Origin: Lachnospira multipara LB2003
GTDB lineage: Bacteria; Bacillota; Clostridia; Lachnospirales; Lachnospiraceae
Direction of reading: 5' to 3'
Assembly: GCF_000702205.1 (NCBI RefSeq)
Contig: NZ_KL370871.1
Coordinates: 124,001-188,000 of the forward strand
Length of the DNA stretch: 64,000 nt
The notes beneath the pieces were generated by a model that worked only from the letters and a program-made list of their open reading frames with translations, had not been told where the DNA came from and searched no databases. Within the stretch, counting starts at the first letter, position 1; each line of letters begins with the position of its first letter. This document shows positions 1-7,922 of the stretch, piece after piece. The position numbers and the translations under genes were made by a program.

Positions 1-1
1 A

Positions 2-826
2 TTAGATGCTTTCGCTAGATACGGTACTTTGTCAAAGGCTTCAGAAGAACTCCATCTGACTCAGCCATCACTGACAAGATCTATGCAGAAATTAGAAGAG
101 CTTCTCGGAGTTCCAATATTTGAGCGCACCAAAAACAGGTTATCATTAAACGAGAATGGATTACTGGCTGCAGATTACGCGAGACGCATACTAAATGAAG
201 AACAGCACATGATAGATCACCTTCGTGCCCTTGAGAGAAGTAAAAGAACTATCGCAGTCGGTTCTGTGGGTCCGGGACCTCTTATGGAGTTTATCCCTTC
301 TCTCTCAGCACTATTCCCTGACATGTCAATAATCTCAGAAAACAAGTCAGAAGATGAACTGATATCCGGTCTAAGGGACAACCAATATCAATTCATTATC
401 CTTTCCCGTCCATTAGAGGATGATGAATTCATTTGCGAAAAATATGATTCTGAACAGCTTTACGTTTCACTGCCAAAGAGCCATCGATTCGCAAAAAAGA
501 AAAAGCTTTCTTTCCGTGAACTAAACGGCGAAAGCTTTTTAATGCTGTCTGAAATTGGAATATGGGATAAGCTTGTACGAGAAGAAATGCCCGATTCTAA
601 GTTCATTATACAAAACGACTATGACGCTCTTGGACAACTTATAGAATCCTCAACTCTGCCTAATTTTGCCACCGATATAACAATTCGCACTTATGAAAGC
701 ATGAATCTTCCTAGCAGATCTATTCCAGACAGAGTGCTCATTCCCATTAGCGATGACAGTGCTACTGTTACTTTTTATTTGATTTCAGATAAAAACATCG
801 CTTCAAAATACAAAGTTAAATTTTAA
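2..826 (+). CDS. LysR-family transcriptional regulator, 5' end outside window
   Basis: The reading frame is open from base 2, and the first residues visible (LDAFARYGTLSKASEELHLT) belong to the winged helix-turn-helix of LysR regulators, so the true start lies upstream of the window. The HTH recognition segment is followed by the linker helix and an effector-binding domain of about 190 residues. LysR proteins bind DNA as tetramers and respond to a small ligand. The protein ends at 826 and converges on the flavoprotein gene that follows. Target and ligand cannot be read from the sequence. The G+C-rich codon use matches the next genes rather than the island after 5 kb. Confidence 0.9.
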   Translation, partial: LDAFARYGTLSKASEELHLTQPSLTRSMQKLEELLGVPIFERTKNRLSLNENGLLAADYARRILNEEQHMIDHLRALERSKRTIAVGSVGPGPLMEFIPSLSALFPDMSIISENKSEDELISGLRDNQYQFIILSRPLEDDEFICEKYDSEQLYVSLPKSHRFAKKKKLSFRELNGESFLMLSEIGIWDKLVREEMPDSKFIIQNDYDALGQLIESSTLPNFATDITIRTYESMNLPSRSIPDRVLIPISDDSATVTFYLISDKNIASKYKVKF

Positions 827-900
827 TTTTTAAGACTCCGTGTGTTTTTCGCCTCATAAAGCTCTCTGCGCACACGCAGAGCTCTACGAAGCTCATTTTA

Positions 901-2829
901 TCATATACGAATCCCTGCTTCATAGCCTTCCTGAATTCCCCTGTATCCATTCTTGGCACGCTCATGACAGTCTCCGACAGATACCACTGTAAAATCACAG
1001 TCAGTTAAAGACTCTTCCAGAACTGTATTTGCACGGACACCAATAGCGATTACTACCGTGTCAACATCCGTGATCTCAGCACAGGATTCGTCTTTCTTGT
1101 ACACAACGCCGTGTTCCTTCACTTCCTGCACTGCAGCAGAAGTAAGCACCTTTACTCCATGCTCCGCCATTCTCTTTTTCAGATAATAAGTCGGAGCCGG
1201 TTCGCCATCCTTCACAATCTGCGAAAGCATTTCAACTACCGTCACATCCCCGCAGCCATGCTCGGCCAAATAATCCGCTGTCTCTGCTCCTACAAGTCCG
1301 CCTCCAATCACAACAACCTTGTTTCCGACTTCTGCTTCTCCCCTAAGTACCTTTTGCGCAACAACACCATATTCCTGCAGTCCTTTGATTGGCGGCATGG
1401 CAGGATTTGAGCCTGTCGCAAGAATGACAGCATCCGGATTCATCTCTTCCAATGTTTCTTTTGTGACATCAACATGGAAACGCACTTCCACGCCAAGCTT
1501 CTCAAGCATATACTTCTGCCAAACAATGAAAGATGAGAAATCCCCTTTTGCCATCGGAATAGAAGCTGCAATCCATTGGCCGCCAAGCTCTCCCGATTTT
1601 TCCAAAAGAGTAACCTTGTGTCCTCTGCCTGCGGCTGCGATTGCTGCTTCACAGCCAGAAACTCCGCCGCCTACAACCACAAGCTTTTTCGGCTCTGCAG
1701 TAGGAGAAATGTCATATACATCTTCCATGCCTGTGAGAGGATTTACAAGACAGCGGATTGGATGTCCCTGCTCATGTTCCCCAGCGCATCCTTGGACACA
1801 GCCGATACAATGAAGAATGGAAGCAAAGTCACCACGGCGTGCTTTCTCCGGCATTTCCGGATCTGCAAGAGAGGCTCTTCCCATCGTACAAAGATCAGCG
1901 CTTCCGGATGTAAGGATACTCTCCGCAAGCAGCGGGTCATTGATCCTGCCGACTGCGATAACCGGAATATCCACTACCGTTTTCAATGCAGCCGCATGAT
2001 GGACAAAGCCGCCAACAGGAACCGGCGCAGGCGGGATGATGATATGCCCGGTCGCAAATACGCCCTGTGAACAATGGATACAGTCCGCACCGGCATCCTC
2101 AATCAGCCTTGCGATCAGCTTCGCCTCTTCTATTTCAAGTCCGCCAGGAACATATTCTTCCGAACTCATGCGATAGAAGATAGGGAAATCCTCGCCTGCC
2201 GCCTTACGGATTGCCTGTATGATCTCCCGTGGAAATCTTGTCCTGTTCTCTGTAGTTCCGCCATATTCATCGCATCGCTTGTTGGAAAAAGGCGAGACAA
2301 ACTGGTTGATCAAGTATCCATGCGCACCGTGAACCTCAACCCCATCAAAACCGGCAGCCTTTGCTCGCAATGCGGCATCCACAAAAGCCTTCTCCAGATT
2401 ATGAATCTCATCAATGCTCATTTCACGCGGTGTTTCAGGCATAGTGGGATCTTTGATCGCTGATGGTGCGATTGGCTGTTCACCGGTAATCTGGCTAGAT
2501 GTCTCTCTTCCTGCATGATAGATCTGGGCAATGGTTTTTGCGCCTGCCTTGTGAATTCTATCCGTAAACACTCTCCAAGGTTCTACCTGTCTGTCTTCCC
2601 AAAGGCCAGCCAGTGTTTTCGATGCCCCCGCAGTCCTTGTTACAGCAAAATCCTCTGTAATGATGATCCCATATCCGCCCTTTGCTTTGTGTTCATGATA
2701 AGCCATGAATTTTTCAGTCGGCGTTCCGTCTTCATTACAGTAATTCGTAACCATCGCAGAGACCACCATACGGTTTTTAAACTCTGTCTTGTTGATCGTG
2801 ATTGGTTCAAAGATTTTCATCAGTTTCAT
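901..2829 (-). CDS. Old-yellow-enzyme family NADH:flavin oxidoreductase (2,4-dienoyl-CoA reductase-like)
   Basis: A three-part flavoprotein of about 642 residues. It has an N-terminal FMN-binding TIM barrel (residues 1-340) with the HGAHGYL active-site signature near 167. A 4Fe-4S site follows with cysteines near 341, 344, 348 and 360. A C-terminal FAD/NAD(P) module carries GxGxxG-type motifs near 385 and 508. Relatives include FadH, 2-enoate reductase and the bile-acid enzymes BaiCD/BaiH; all pass electrons from NAD(P)H through FAD, Fe-S and FMN to an activated C=C bond. The substrate here is unknown. The ATG at 2829 is chosen because AGGAGG lies just upstream (about 2835-2840). Codon use is G+C-richer than in the core genome. 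Confidence 0.88.
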   Translation of the reverse strand: MKLMKIFEPITINKTEFKNRMVVSAMVTNYCNEDGTPTEKFMAYHEHKAKGGYGIIITEDFAVTRTAGASKTLAGLWEDRQVEPWRVFTDRIHKAGAKTIAQIYHAGRETSSQITGEQPIAPSAIKDPTMPETPREMSIDEIHNLEKAFVDAALRAKAAGFDGVEVHGAHGYLINQFVSPFSNKRCDEYGGTTENRTRFPREIIQAIRKAAGEDFPIFYRMSSEEYVPGGLEIEEAKLIARLIEDAGADCIHCSQGVFATGHIIIPPAPVPVGGFVHHAAALKTVVDIPVIAVGRINDPLLAESILTSGSADLCTMGRASLADPEMPEKARRGDFASILHCIGCVQGCAGEHEQGHPIRCLVNPLTGMEDVYDISPTAEPKKLVVVGGGVSGCEAAIAAAGRGHKVTLLEKSGELGGQWIAASIPMAKGDFSSFIVWQKYMLEKLGVEVRFHVDVTKETLEEMNPDAVILATGSNPAMPPIKGLQEYGVVAQKVLRGEAEVGNKVVVIGGGLVGAETADYLAEHGCGDVTVVEMLSQIVKDGEPAPTYYLKKRMAEHGVKVLTSAAVQEVKEHGVVYKKDESCAEITDVDTVVIAIGVRANTVLEESLTDCDFTVVSVGDCHERAKNGYRGIQEGYEAGIRI

Positions 2830-2852
2830 AATGCCCTCCTTCAAATAGCTTA

Positions 2853-2948
2853 TTAACAATCTGTACCGTCGATATTACAGGCAACGGGCGTATTGTATTC
2901 ATCATTGAGGATCCCGCCCTTTGCCTTAATGATATTCAGATTTTTGTC
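2853..2948 (-). pseudogene. Short open remnant between the radical SAM and flavoprotein genes
   Basis: On the minus strand 31 sense codons run between a TAG and a TAA with no ATG, GTG or TTG at the front. The translation (KAKGGILNDEYNTPVACNID and flanking residues) looks like a protein C-terminus rather than random sequence. It may be the tail of a deleted gene. I do not recognise the family, and chance cannot be excluded. Confidence 0.25.
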
Positions 2949-2952
2949 CTAA

Positions 2953-3831
2953 TCACAGGCTTCTCATGCTGTCTCTTCGCATACGAAGCTGCTTTTCACC
3001 CTGTTCATTCAATCCCTGTTTAAGCATCGCAAGTATCTTCTCTTTGTCCTCCGGAAGATTTCCATATACCGGCATCATATTAGAGACATTCGTTGCATCC
3101 AGCAGCGTGTTGATTTCAAGCGTCTTCACAAAGGTATATAGTTCCTGTATCTTCTCTGTCTCTGTAGCTTCTACAAACTCACCTCTTCTTACTTCTTCCA
3201 TAAGTGGCGTATCAGGGAAGATGGAGAGTCCGGAAGCCAGCACCCTAACGGGCGACAGATGATTCAACACTTCTGCCGTTTTAACGGCATGCCCCATACC
3301 ATAATCATGACCACCCAGTCCGTATAAGAAGATGACGGAATAATGCATTCCTGCTTCATCCAGCTTGGAGAGCTGCTCTACGATATCACTTCCATGATAA
3401 CCCTTATTCATCTTATTAAGAACCGCATCATCACCTGACTCAATTCCGAATACGATCATGTCATATCCCATTTCTTTCAGTGACTTAAGCTGCTCCACAG
3501 ACTTGTTCTTTACGCTGTCAACACGACCATATCCACCAACGGAAACGCCCCAAGGCAAATATTCTTTGATCAAGTCCATGATTCTTTTAAGTCTGTCGTA
3601 GCTCAGTAGGAACGGATCCGCTCCCTGCAGAAAAATTCGCTTTACCTTCCATCCAGAATCTCTTATTTCCTGAAGATCTTCCCGTATCTCACTCTCAGGA
3701 GATACAGAAAACGGTGCTTCCTTGTAAAAGGTACAAAAGCGGCACTTGTTATGCGAGCAACCTGACGTTACTTGTAAAAAACAAGAACCTGCTTCATAGG
3801 GTGGCCTAACAATTCCACTTGAAAAATGCAT
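2953..3831 (-). CDS. Radical SAM protein (Elp3/HemN-like fold)
   Basis: A 292-residue protein with an N-terminal cluster motif CSHNKCRFC (C25, C30, C33), a CX4CX2C spacing seen in a subgroup of Firmicute radical SAM proteins in place of CX3CX2C. A typical radical SAM half-barrel follows, with a GGYGR segment and the ESGDD segment. Family members cleave S-adenosylmethionine reductively to start radical chemistry; the substrate here is unknown. The start has a strong AAGGAGGA ribosome site. A candidate operator (3861-3882) lies just upstream and matches one before the ArsR gene, so that repressor very probably controls this gene. Confidence 0.85.
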   Translation of the reverse strand: MHFSSGIVRPPYEAGSCFLQVTSGCSHNKCRFCTFYKEAPFSVSPESEIREDLQEIRDSGWKVKRIFLQGADPFLLSYDRLKRIMDLIKEYLPWGVSVGGYGRVDSVKNKSVEQLKSLKEMGYDMIVFGIESGDDAVLNKMNKGYHGSDIVEQLSKLDEAGMHYSVIFLYGLGGHDYGMGHAVKTAEVLNHLSPVRVLASGLSIFPDTPLMEEVRRGEFVEATETEKIQELYTFVKTLEINTLLDATNVSNMMPVYGNLPEDKEKILAMLKQGLNEQGEKQLRMRRDSMRSL

Positions 3832-3860
3832 AGTAATTCCTCCTTGTTTCTATATATCCT

Positions 3861-3882
3861 TATATCTCGTTTTGTCGATATA
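3861..3882. promoter_or_regulatory. Putative ArsR-type operator upstream of the radical SAM gene
   Basis: The arms TATATC and GATATA form an inverted repeat separated by exactly 10 bases. The same ATATC-N10-GATAT pattern recurs at 4257-4276 inside the ArsR gene's own promoter. It overlaps a possible minus-strand promoter (TCGACA, 16 bases, TATATA). Confidence 0.6.
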
Positions 3883-3932
3883 TAAGACTTTAAATTAAAC
3901 GGGATTCTCATCCCGTCTAATTTATACACAAC

Positions 3933-4247
3933 TTAAATTTCATGTCCGAAGTAGTCTGACAGTGCAGCCAACATCTCTTCATTCCGTCTGTAATATGTCC
4001 ATTTTCCGTGTCTTTCGGATAGAAGCAAACCTGCTTTTTGCAACATATCAAGGTAATGAGATACTGTTGACTGTGATATCCCGGCTTTGTCGCGGATACT
4101 TCCAACGCACACTCCGCCCTTGAGATCCACCGCATCTTCAAAATGACCTCCTTGCGGTGGGAAATTTTTCTCCGGTTCCTTCAACCACTCAATAATGCTA
4201 AGCCGTGTTTCATTTGATAATGCTTTAAATACTTCAATCTTATCCAC
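3933..4247 (-). CDS. ArsR/SmtB-family winged-helix repressor
   Basis: 104 residues, the usual length for the family, with the opening FKALSNETRLSIIEWL and the recognition helix around GISQSTVSHYLDMLQKAGLL. ArsR proteins are dimeric repressors that release DNA on binding a metal or other ligand. The cysteine-poor sequence (one Cys, in GGVCVGS) does not show the classic CxCxxC metal site, so the signal may not be a metal. The start is a GTG at 4247. The promoter is so close that the mRNA is expected to begin at or within a few bases of that GTG (see 4254-4281). It probably represses itself and the radical SAM gene. Confidence 0.88.
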   Translation of the reverse strand: MDKIEVFKALSNETRLSIIEWLKEPEKNFPPQGGHFEDAVDLKGGVCVGSIRDKAGISQSTVSHYLDMLQKAGLLLSERHGKWTYYRRNEEMLAALSDYFGHEI

Positions 4248-4253
4248 AATTCT

Positions 4254-4281
4254 ATTATATCTATCTTTCGCGATATGTCAA
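4254..4281 (-). promoter_or_regulatory. Consensus promoter with embedded operator for the ArsR gene
   Basis: On the minus strand TTGACA (4276-4281) and TATAAT (4254-4259) are separated by 16 bases. The inverted repeat TATATC-N10-GATAT (4256-4276) fills the spacer and overlaps the -10, the classic position for a repressor operator. The expected transcription start is near 4247, the GTG codon itself. Confidence 0.7.
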
Positions 4282-4327
4282 TGCCTATATACAAAAAAAT
4301 TACAAGCTAGAAGTGCTCCCATTAGAT

Positions 4328-4380
4328 GCGGCTTTGCCGCGGCTCGCACACAAGTAGTGATTTGCTGCGCAAATAACTAC
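4328..4380. repeat. Two adjacent hairpins after the XRE/zinc-ribbon gene
   Basis: GCGGC-TTT-GCCGC (4328-4340) is followed by GTAGT-g-ATTTGC / GCAAAT-a-ACTAC (4354-4380). They sit at the 3' end of the leftward regulator gene and overlap its stop codon. There is no strong T tract in either direction, so their use as a terminator is uncertain. Confidence 0.4.
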
Positions 4381-4988
4381 AAGTGGGTCAAAACTTTCTT
4401 CTGCCAGCTTCTTTTTCCGCATTTCGGGCATTTCATATATCTTGTCCGTCCCATGTGCATAGCAAGATTTGTCTGCCAGTATGTAGGAACATATCTGTGG
4501 TGGCAATTCTGGCATTCATAGTATCCGGCCTTTTGCTCAATTCCCACGGCGATAAAAGCGACCGTAAATATCATCACAAAAGCGAATACGATAAGTACAA
4601 TTCTCAGCCAGACTGGCATCTCTATAAATGACGCCACAAACACCATGACCAGTCCGGAAATGACGGCAGGAAACGCAATCCAGTATTCCGTCTGAAGCAT
4701 CTGCCTGTTCTTTTCTTCGACCTCTCGCCTCATTGCCAGCAGGTTTTCTTCTGCACGTTTGTCATATACTTCTGCCATAATTCTTTCGCCCGACAGGAGT
4801 TCGTTGACGTTAATTTTCAAAAGATTACAAAGTTCCAGCATAATCCCTGAATCCGGCATAGACTTTCCGGTCTCCCATTTTGATATTGCCCGGTCACTGA
4901 TTCCGAGCTTCTCGGCAAGAACTGCCTGAGTCATGCCCTGTTCCTTCCTGCAAGATGCTATAAATTTTCCAATTTTGATTTGATCCAT
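4377..4988 (-). CDS. XRE-type HTH protein with two membrane segments and a C-terminal zinc ribbon
   Basis: Residues 1-65 are a Cro/C1-type helix-turn-helix (KLGISDRAISKWETGKSMPD). A charged helix follows, then two hydrophobic segments (about residues 102-125 and 130-150). The cytosolic end carries CxxC pairs (YECQNCHHRY and KCPKCGKRSW) that form a zinc ribbon. This architecture is common in Firmicutes and suggests a membrane-tethered DNA-binding protein; its targets are unknown. ATG 4988 (MDQIKIG) is chosen; a GTG at 4997 is also possible, and neither has a strong ribosome site. Confidence 0.8.
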   Translation of the reverse strand: MDQIKIGKFIASCRKEQGMTQAVLAEKLGISDRAISKWETGKSMPDSGIMLELCNLLKINVNELLSGERIMAEVYDKRAEENLLAMRREVEEKNRQMLQTEYWIAFPAVISGLVMVFVASFIEMPVWLRIVLIVFAFVMIFTVAFIAVGIEQKAGYYECQNCHHRYVPTYWQTNLAMHMGRTRYMKCPKCGKRSWQKKVLTHL

Positions 4989-5089
4989 ATCGGGCACCGT
5001 TACTGAAAACTTATAAGAAGTTATATACTTTTATGTTTCATTCCTACTTCAGCGAGTATGCTTTTGATGGTATAAATACCTATCTACTC

Positions 5090-5230
5090 ACAAGTTCTTG
5101 TACTCTCCATAGGCGTAAATTCCGAACTAACGTATCCGTACATATTTGCATTAACGTTTAAGTGTTAACTTGCAAATTTTTCTCCATAAGTTCTTAGATT
5201 GAGTGACGCTTGGAAATCTCTATCTATAAC
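5090..5230 (-). ncRNA. Candidate omega RNA (TnpB guide) at the element's right end
   Basis: TnpB families use an RNA that begins inside the 3' end of tnpB and runs through the element end into flanking DNA, which supplies the guide. Here the minus-strand sequence after tnpB contains a pairing between TTGCA/TTAAC and GTTAA/TGCAA and a hairpin ACAAG-AA-CTTGT (5090-5101). If the element ends near 5085, the guide would match the bases just below that coordinate. The boundaries are estimates. Confidence 0.35.
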
Positions 5231-6331
5231 ATTTCCACACTCACATCTATAAGTTCTATCAGATAGTTTTAGATCCTTTTTAATTTTCCCACAACAACTA
5301 CAAAGTTTTGATGATGGATAAAATCTATCAGCTATAATAAGTTGAATACCACTATCATTGCATTTGTATTCTAGTTGTTTTCTAAATTCAAAGAATCCTT
5401 GATTTTGAACTGTTTTGGATAGGTGTCTATTCTTCATCATTCCACTAACGTTTAAATCTTCAATACAGATAAATCTTGGTTTTCGATTTACAATCTCAGA
5501 TGTGGTCTGATTCAAATAGTTTTTACGGATATTTGTTAATCTGTGATTTACCTTGAGTAAAAGCTTTTCATTTTTAACTATATTATTAGTTTTGCAGTAT
5601 TTTCCTTTCTTTTTATTTTGTTCATATTTACGAGATACGCTGCGTTGTAATCTACGCTTACGTTTCTCTAGGTTCTTTACTGTTTGGCTTTTATTAATGT
5701 TCTTATACTTATTTGTATCTGAACATATAGCCAAATCTTTTATTCCAAGATCAATACCGATTCCATTATCATTAAGCTTTTCCTTACAGTCTTGAAACTC
5801 TATACATATGCTAATCCACCAATTTAATCCATCGAAGGATATTCTTGGATTCATGTATTTAATGTCCGTAGGAATTCTTTCATGTTCTGCAAGTCTTACC
5901 CAGTTTAGTTTCTGTTTATTGGCTTTCTTACTAGAAGAAAATCCTTCAAGTTTAACATGTGTTTCACTAAACTGTATCTTAATATTATCCTGATAAAATT
6001 TAGGCATTGATTTCTTTTTAGACTTAAACTTGGGATATCTTTGTGTACCTTTGAAAAAGTTCTTATAGGCTATACAAGCATCTTTAATAGCCTGCTTTGT
6101 TACATTGTTTGATATTTTTAGCAACCAAGCATATTCATCAGAATTTCTAAGCCTTGTAAATTCTTTTCTAAGCTCTGTATCTGGAATGAATTTACCGCCT
6201 TTTTCGTAGTTTTCTTTTTCCTTAGCTAAAGCCCAATTAAAAGCAAATCTTGCTGCACCTGCGTACTGAAACATTTTCGTTTGTTGCACGTTATTAGGTA
6301 TCAACATTACTTTTATTGCCTTTACCATCAC
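5165..6331 (-). CDS. tnpB: TnpB, RNA-guided nuclease of an IS607-type element
   Basis: 388 residues, full length for TnpB. The RuvC triad appears intact: D194 in GIGIDLGIKDL, E291 in ICIEDLNVSGM and the DRD motif at 370-372. A zinc finger (CSCCG and CECG, residues 344-365) lies between the second and third motifs. TnpB proteins cut DNA next to a short target-adjacent motif, guided by an RNA from the element end, and so favour retention of the element. The start may be GTG 6331 or ATG 6328; AGGAGGAAG precedes both. It overlaps the tnpA remnant, as in intact IS607 elements. Confidence 0.93.
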   Translation of the reverse strand: MMVKAIKVMLIPNNVQQTKMFQYAGAARFAFNWALAKEKENYEKGGKFIPDTELRKEFTRLRNSDEYAWLLKISNNVTKQAIKDACIAYKNFFKGTQRYPKFKSKKKSMPKFYQDNIKIQFSETHVKLEGFSSSKKANKQKLNWVRLAEHERIPTDIKYMNPRISFDGLNWWISICIEFQDCKEKLNDNGIGIDLGIKDLAICSDTNKYKNINKSQTVKNLEKRKRRLQRSVSRKYEQNKKKGKYCKTNNIVKNEKLLLKVNHRLTNIRKNYLNQTTSEIVNRKPRFICIEDLNVSGMMKNRHLSKTVQNQGFFEFRKQLEYKCNDSGIQLIIADRFYPSSKLCSCCGKIKKDLKLSDRTYRCECGNVIDRDFQASLNLRTYGEKFAS

Positions 6332-6459
6332 TCGCTTCCTCCTGTATCAATTTTTGAACAAGTTTCTTGGCTTTTTCCATTGGAATCCCAATTCCGTAAT
6401 GTCTGCGCTGATACGCCTATGATTTTTGAAAATTCATGTATAGAATAATATTTGTTCAA
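6294..6459 (-). pseudogene. tnpA: IS607 tnpA (serine recombinase) collapsed by internal deletion
   Basis: From a TTG at 6459 preceded by GGAAG the frame encodes a MerR-like HTH opening (YYSIHEFSKIIGVSAQTLRN) typical of IS607 TnpA, then leaves homology after WDSNGK. In the neighbouring frame (6380 to 6294) a typical TnpA-like C-terminal helix follows (MEKAKKLVQKLIQEE...) and overlaps the start of tnpB, as in intact elements. So roughly 150 codons, including the catalytic serine domain, have been lost, and the junction also shifts the frame. The loss size is estimated from family length. Confidence 0.7.
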
Positions 6460-6733
6460 AATATCACTTCCTTTCAATATTATTCCATACTTATAACTTA
6501 TAAAACTCAACAGTATTTTATAAGCTTATATAAGTTTTATTTAACTATCATCAACATCCTTTCATAGCTTAAGCATAGCCGATAACATCATATTTTCACA
6601 CGAACCATAAGTTGATTTCCTGCACTCTATCGCTGGTTGAGTGCAGAAAAGCTCATTTTACTTTAACTTCGCATATAAAAACAAATCATTATTATCTATA
6701 AGTTTATCAAAATAAATAAGTGATTTGTATACC

Positions 6734-7486
6734 TTAGTCTTCATCTCCTATTGTTTCAATTTCTATAACCCCCTTTTGTTCAATACGAGCAGCCTCATTT
6801 AACACACCCATTTGATACTTCGCAATATCCTGTAACACTTCAAATCTATCCTTCTTTTCCTTTCCTTCTCGAATCATCTGCGCATTATGAGTCTCTAAAT
6901 TCGATAGAACCGTTAATTCATTAATCGAAGCATAATCTCTTACATTACTATTTTTAGCTAATTCCGGATTTGCTTCTCTCCATGCCTTTGCTGTAAAGCC
7001 AAATAAGGCAACATTTAGCAAGTCTGCTTCTTCAGCATATTGAATCCACCGCAAGTCCTCTCTATAATTTCCTGACGGAATCAAATAATTCTTTACGGCG
7101 TCTGTCTAAATAAGATAGTTATTCTTTGTGAGAAATCTTTTAGCATTCCATTCAATTTTCTTAACATTATTTTCTTGTTCTTTTAGTCTCTGAAACTCTT
7201 TTATCAAATATAATTTAAAAACTGGACTAATAGCAGACGCAAATTCAAATGCAATATCTTTGTGAGCAAATGTACCACCATATCTGCCTTTCTTTACATA
7301 CATACCAATTGCATTAGTGGATTCTACCCCATCAGAAACGCTCAATGTGAAAATTGGTAATCCTGCCTGTTTTTTAAAGTGGTCGAATTCGACCACTTTA
7401 AAATTTGGATTATATATTTGTTCCCAAGTTCCTAAGTACTCAAGTGTCGATCTATTTCTAATCCAATTCTTTATTACGTCGGAAGC
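6734..7486 (-). pseudogene. KilA-N domain protein, 5'-truncated and interrupted by an in-frame TAG
   Basis: One reading frame carries the whole recognisable gene: WIRNRSTLEYLGTWEQIYNP, then ESTNAIGMYVKKGRYGGTFA, FEFASAISPVFKLYLIKEFQ, a single TAG at 7106-7108, and on to TDAVKNYLIP and ADLLNVALFGFTAKAWREAN. KilA-N is a DNA-binding domain of phages and plasmids. The N-terminal 30 or so residues are missing (TAA at 7487-7489 precedes the homology). The TAG is the only lesion in the body; relatives as I recall them have His or Gln there, so CAG to TAG is a simple explanation. The gene lies downstream of an XRE repressor in the same direction. Confidence 0.75.
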
Positions 7487-7534
7487 TTAATTGCCCCGAA
7501 TTCAATGCAATTACATTTCCAATACGAGTTCACT

Positions 7535-7891
7535 TCATTTATTTATTTCTTCCATTTTGACTAACTCACTTAGCTTCTTCGCATAAGCTAACAACCTCTT
7601 TTGAGCATCATCATTAAGCCCCTCGTACTCTAAAATCAATTGCTTACCTAGGTAATCCAACTGATAGTCAACTGAATCCTCTACACTATCTATACCTTTT
7701 CCCGTCAGAAGTTGCTCAGGAGATACATTAAGTGCAGCACATATATCCATTATTTTATCTGCAGTTGGAGTATGCTTCTTAGTTTTCCACTCACTGACAG
7801 TGCTCGGTCTAAGACCAACTCTTCTACAAAATTCACTCTGTGTTATTTGCTTACGTTCAATTAACATGAATATTCTTTCACTAATCGTCAT
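7535..7891 (-). CDS. XRE-family repressor (phage/plasmid type)
   Basis: 118 residues with a helix-turn-helix near the N-terminus (TQSEFCRRVGLRPSTVSEWK) followed by a C-terminal helical dimerisation-type tail (EGLNDDAQKRLLAYAKKLSE). Proteins of this shape act as repressors in prophages and integrative elements. It is the only undamaged gene of its neighbourhood, with decayed genes on both sides, and may originally have controlled the KilA-N gene. A second tail of the same type survives as a fragment at 8769-8919. Confidence 0.85.
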   Translation of the reverse strand: MTISERIFMLIERKQITQSEFCRRVGLRPSTVSEWKTKKHTPTADKIMDICAALNVSPEQLLTGKGIDSVEDSVDYQLDYLGKQLILEYEGLNDDAQKRLLAYAKKLSELVKMEEINK

Positions 7892-7922
7892 TTTTCATTT
7901 CTCCGAATCATCATTTTCGTAA

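Larger units (their letters stand above)
5085..6470 (-). mobile_element. IS607-type element: intact tnpB, collapsed tnpA
   Basis: The element comprises the remains of a serine-recombinase tnpA (6294-6459), an overlapping tnpB (5165-6331) and a likely guide-RNA end (5090-5230). The MerR-like start of TnpA is diagnostic for IS607 rather than IS605. Exact ends cannot be fixed without an empty-site comparison, because IS607 elements lack terminal inverted repeats. The copy cannot move by itself because the recombinase catalytic domain is missing. Confidence 0.55.

Noticed and set aside
864-881. CTCTGCG/CGCAGAG hairpin as terminator between LysR and the flavoprotein gene
   Set aside because: The stem is good, but no T tract follows in either direction; function left open.
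1111-2856. Several rightward open frames opposite the flavoprotein gene
   Set aside because: They mirror a long, well-conserved minus-strand gene with high G+C third positions and lack ribosome sites or protein features.
3861-3882. Riboswitch upstream of the radical SAM gene
   Set aside because: The inverted repeat is matched by a second copy in a promoter with the same 10-base spacing, which points to a DNA operator rather than RNA.
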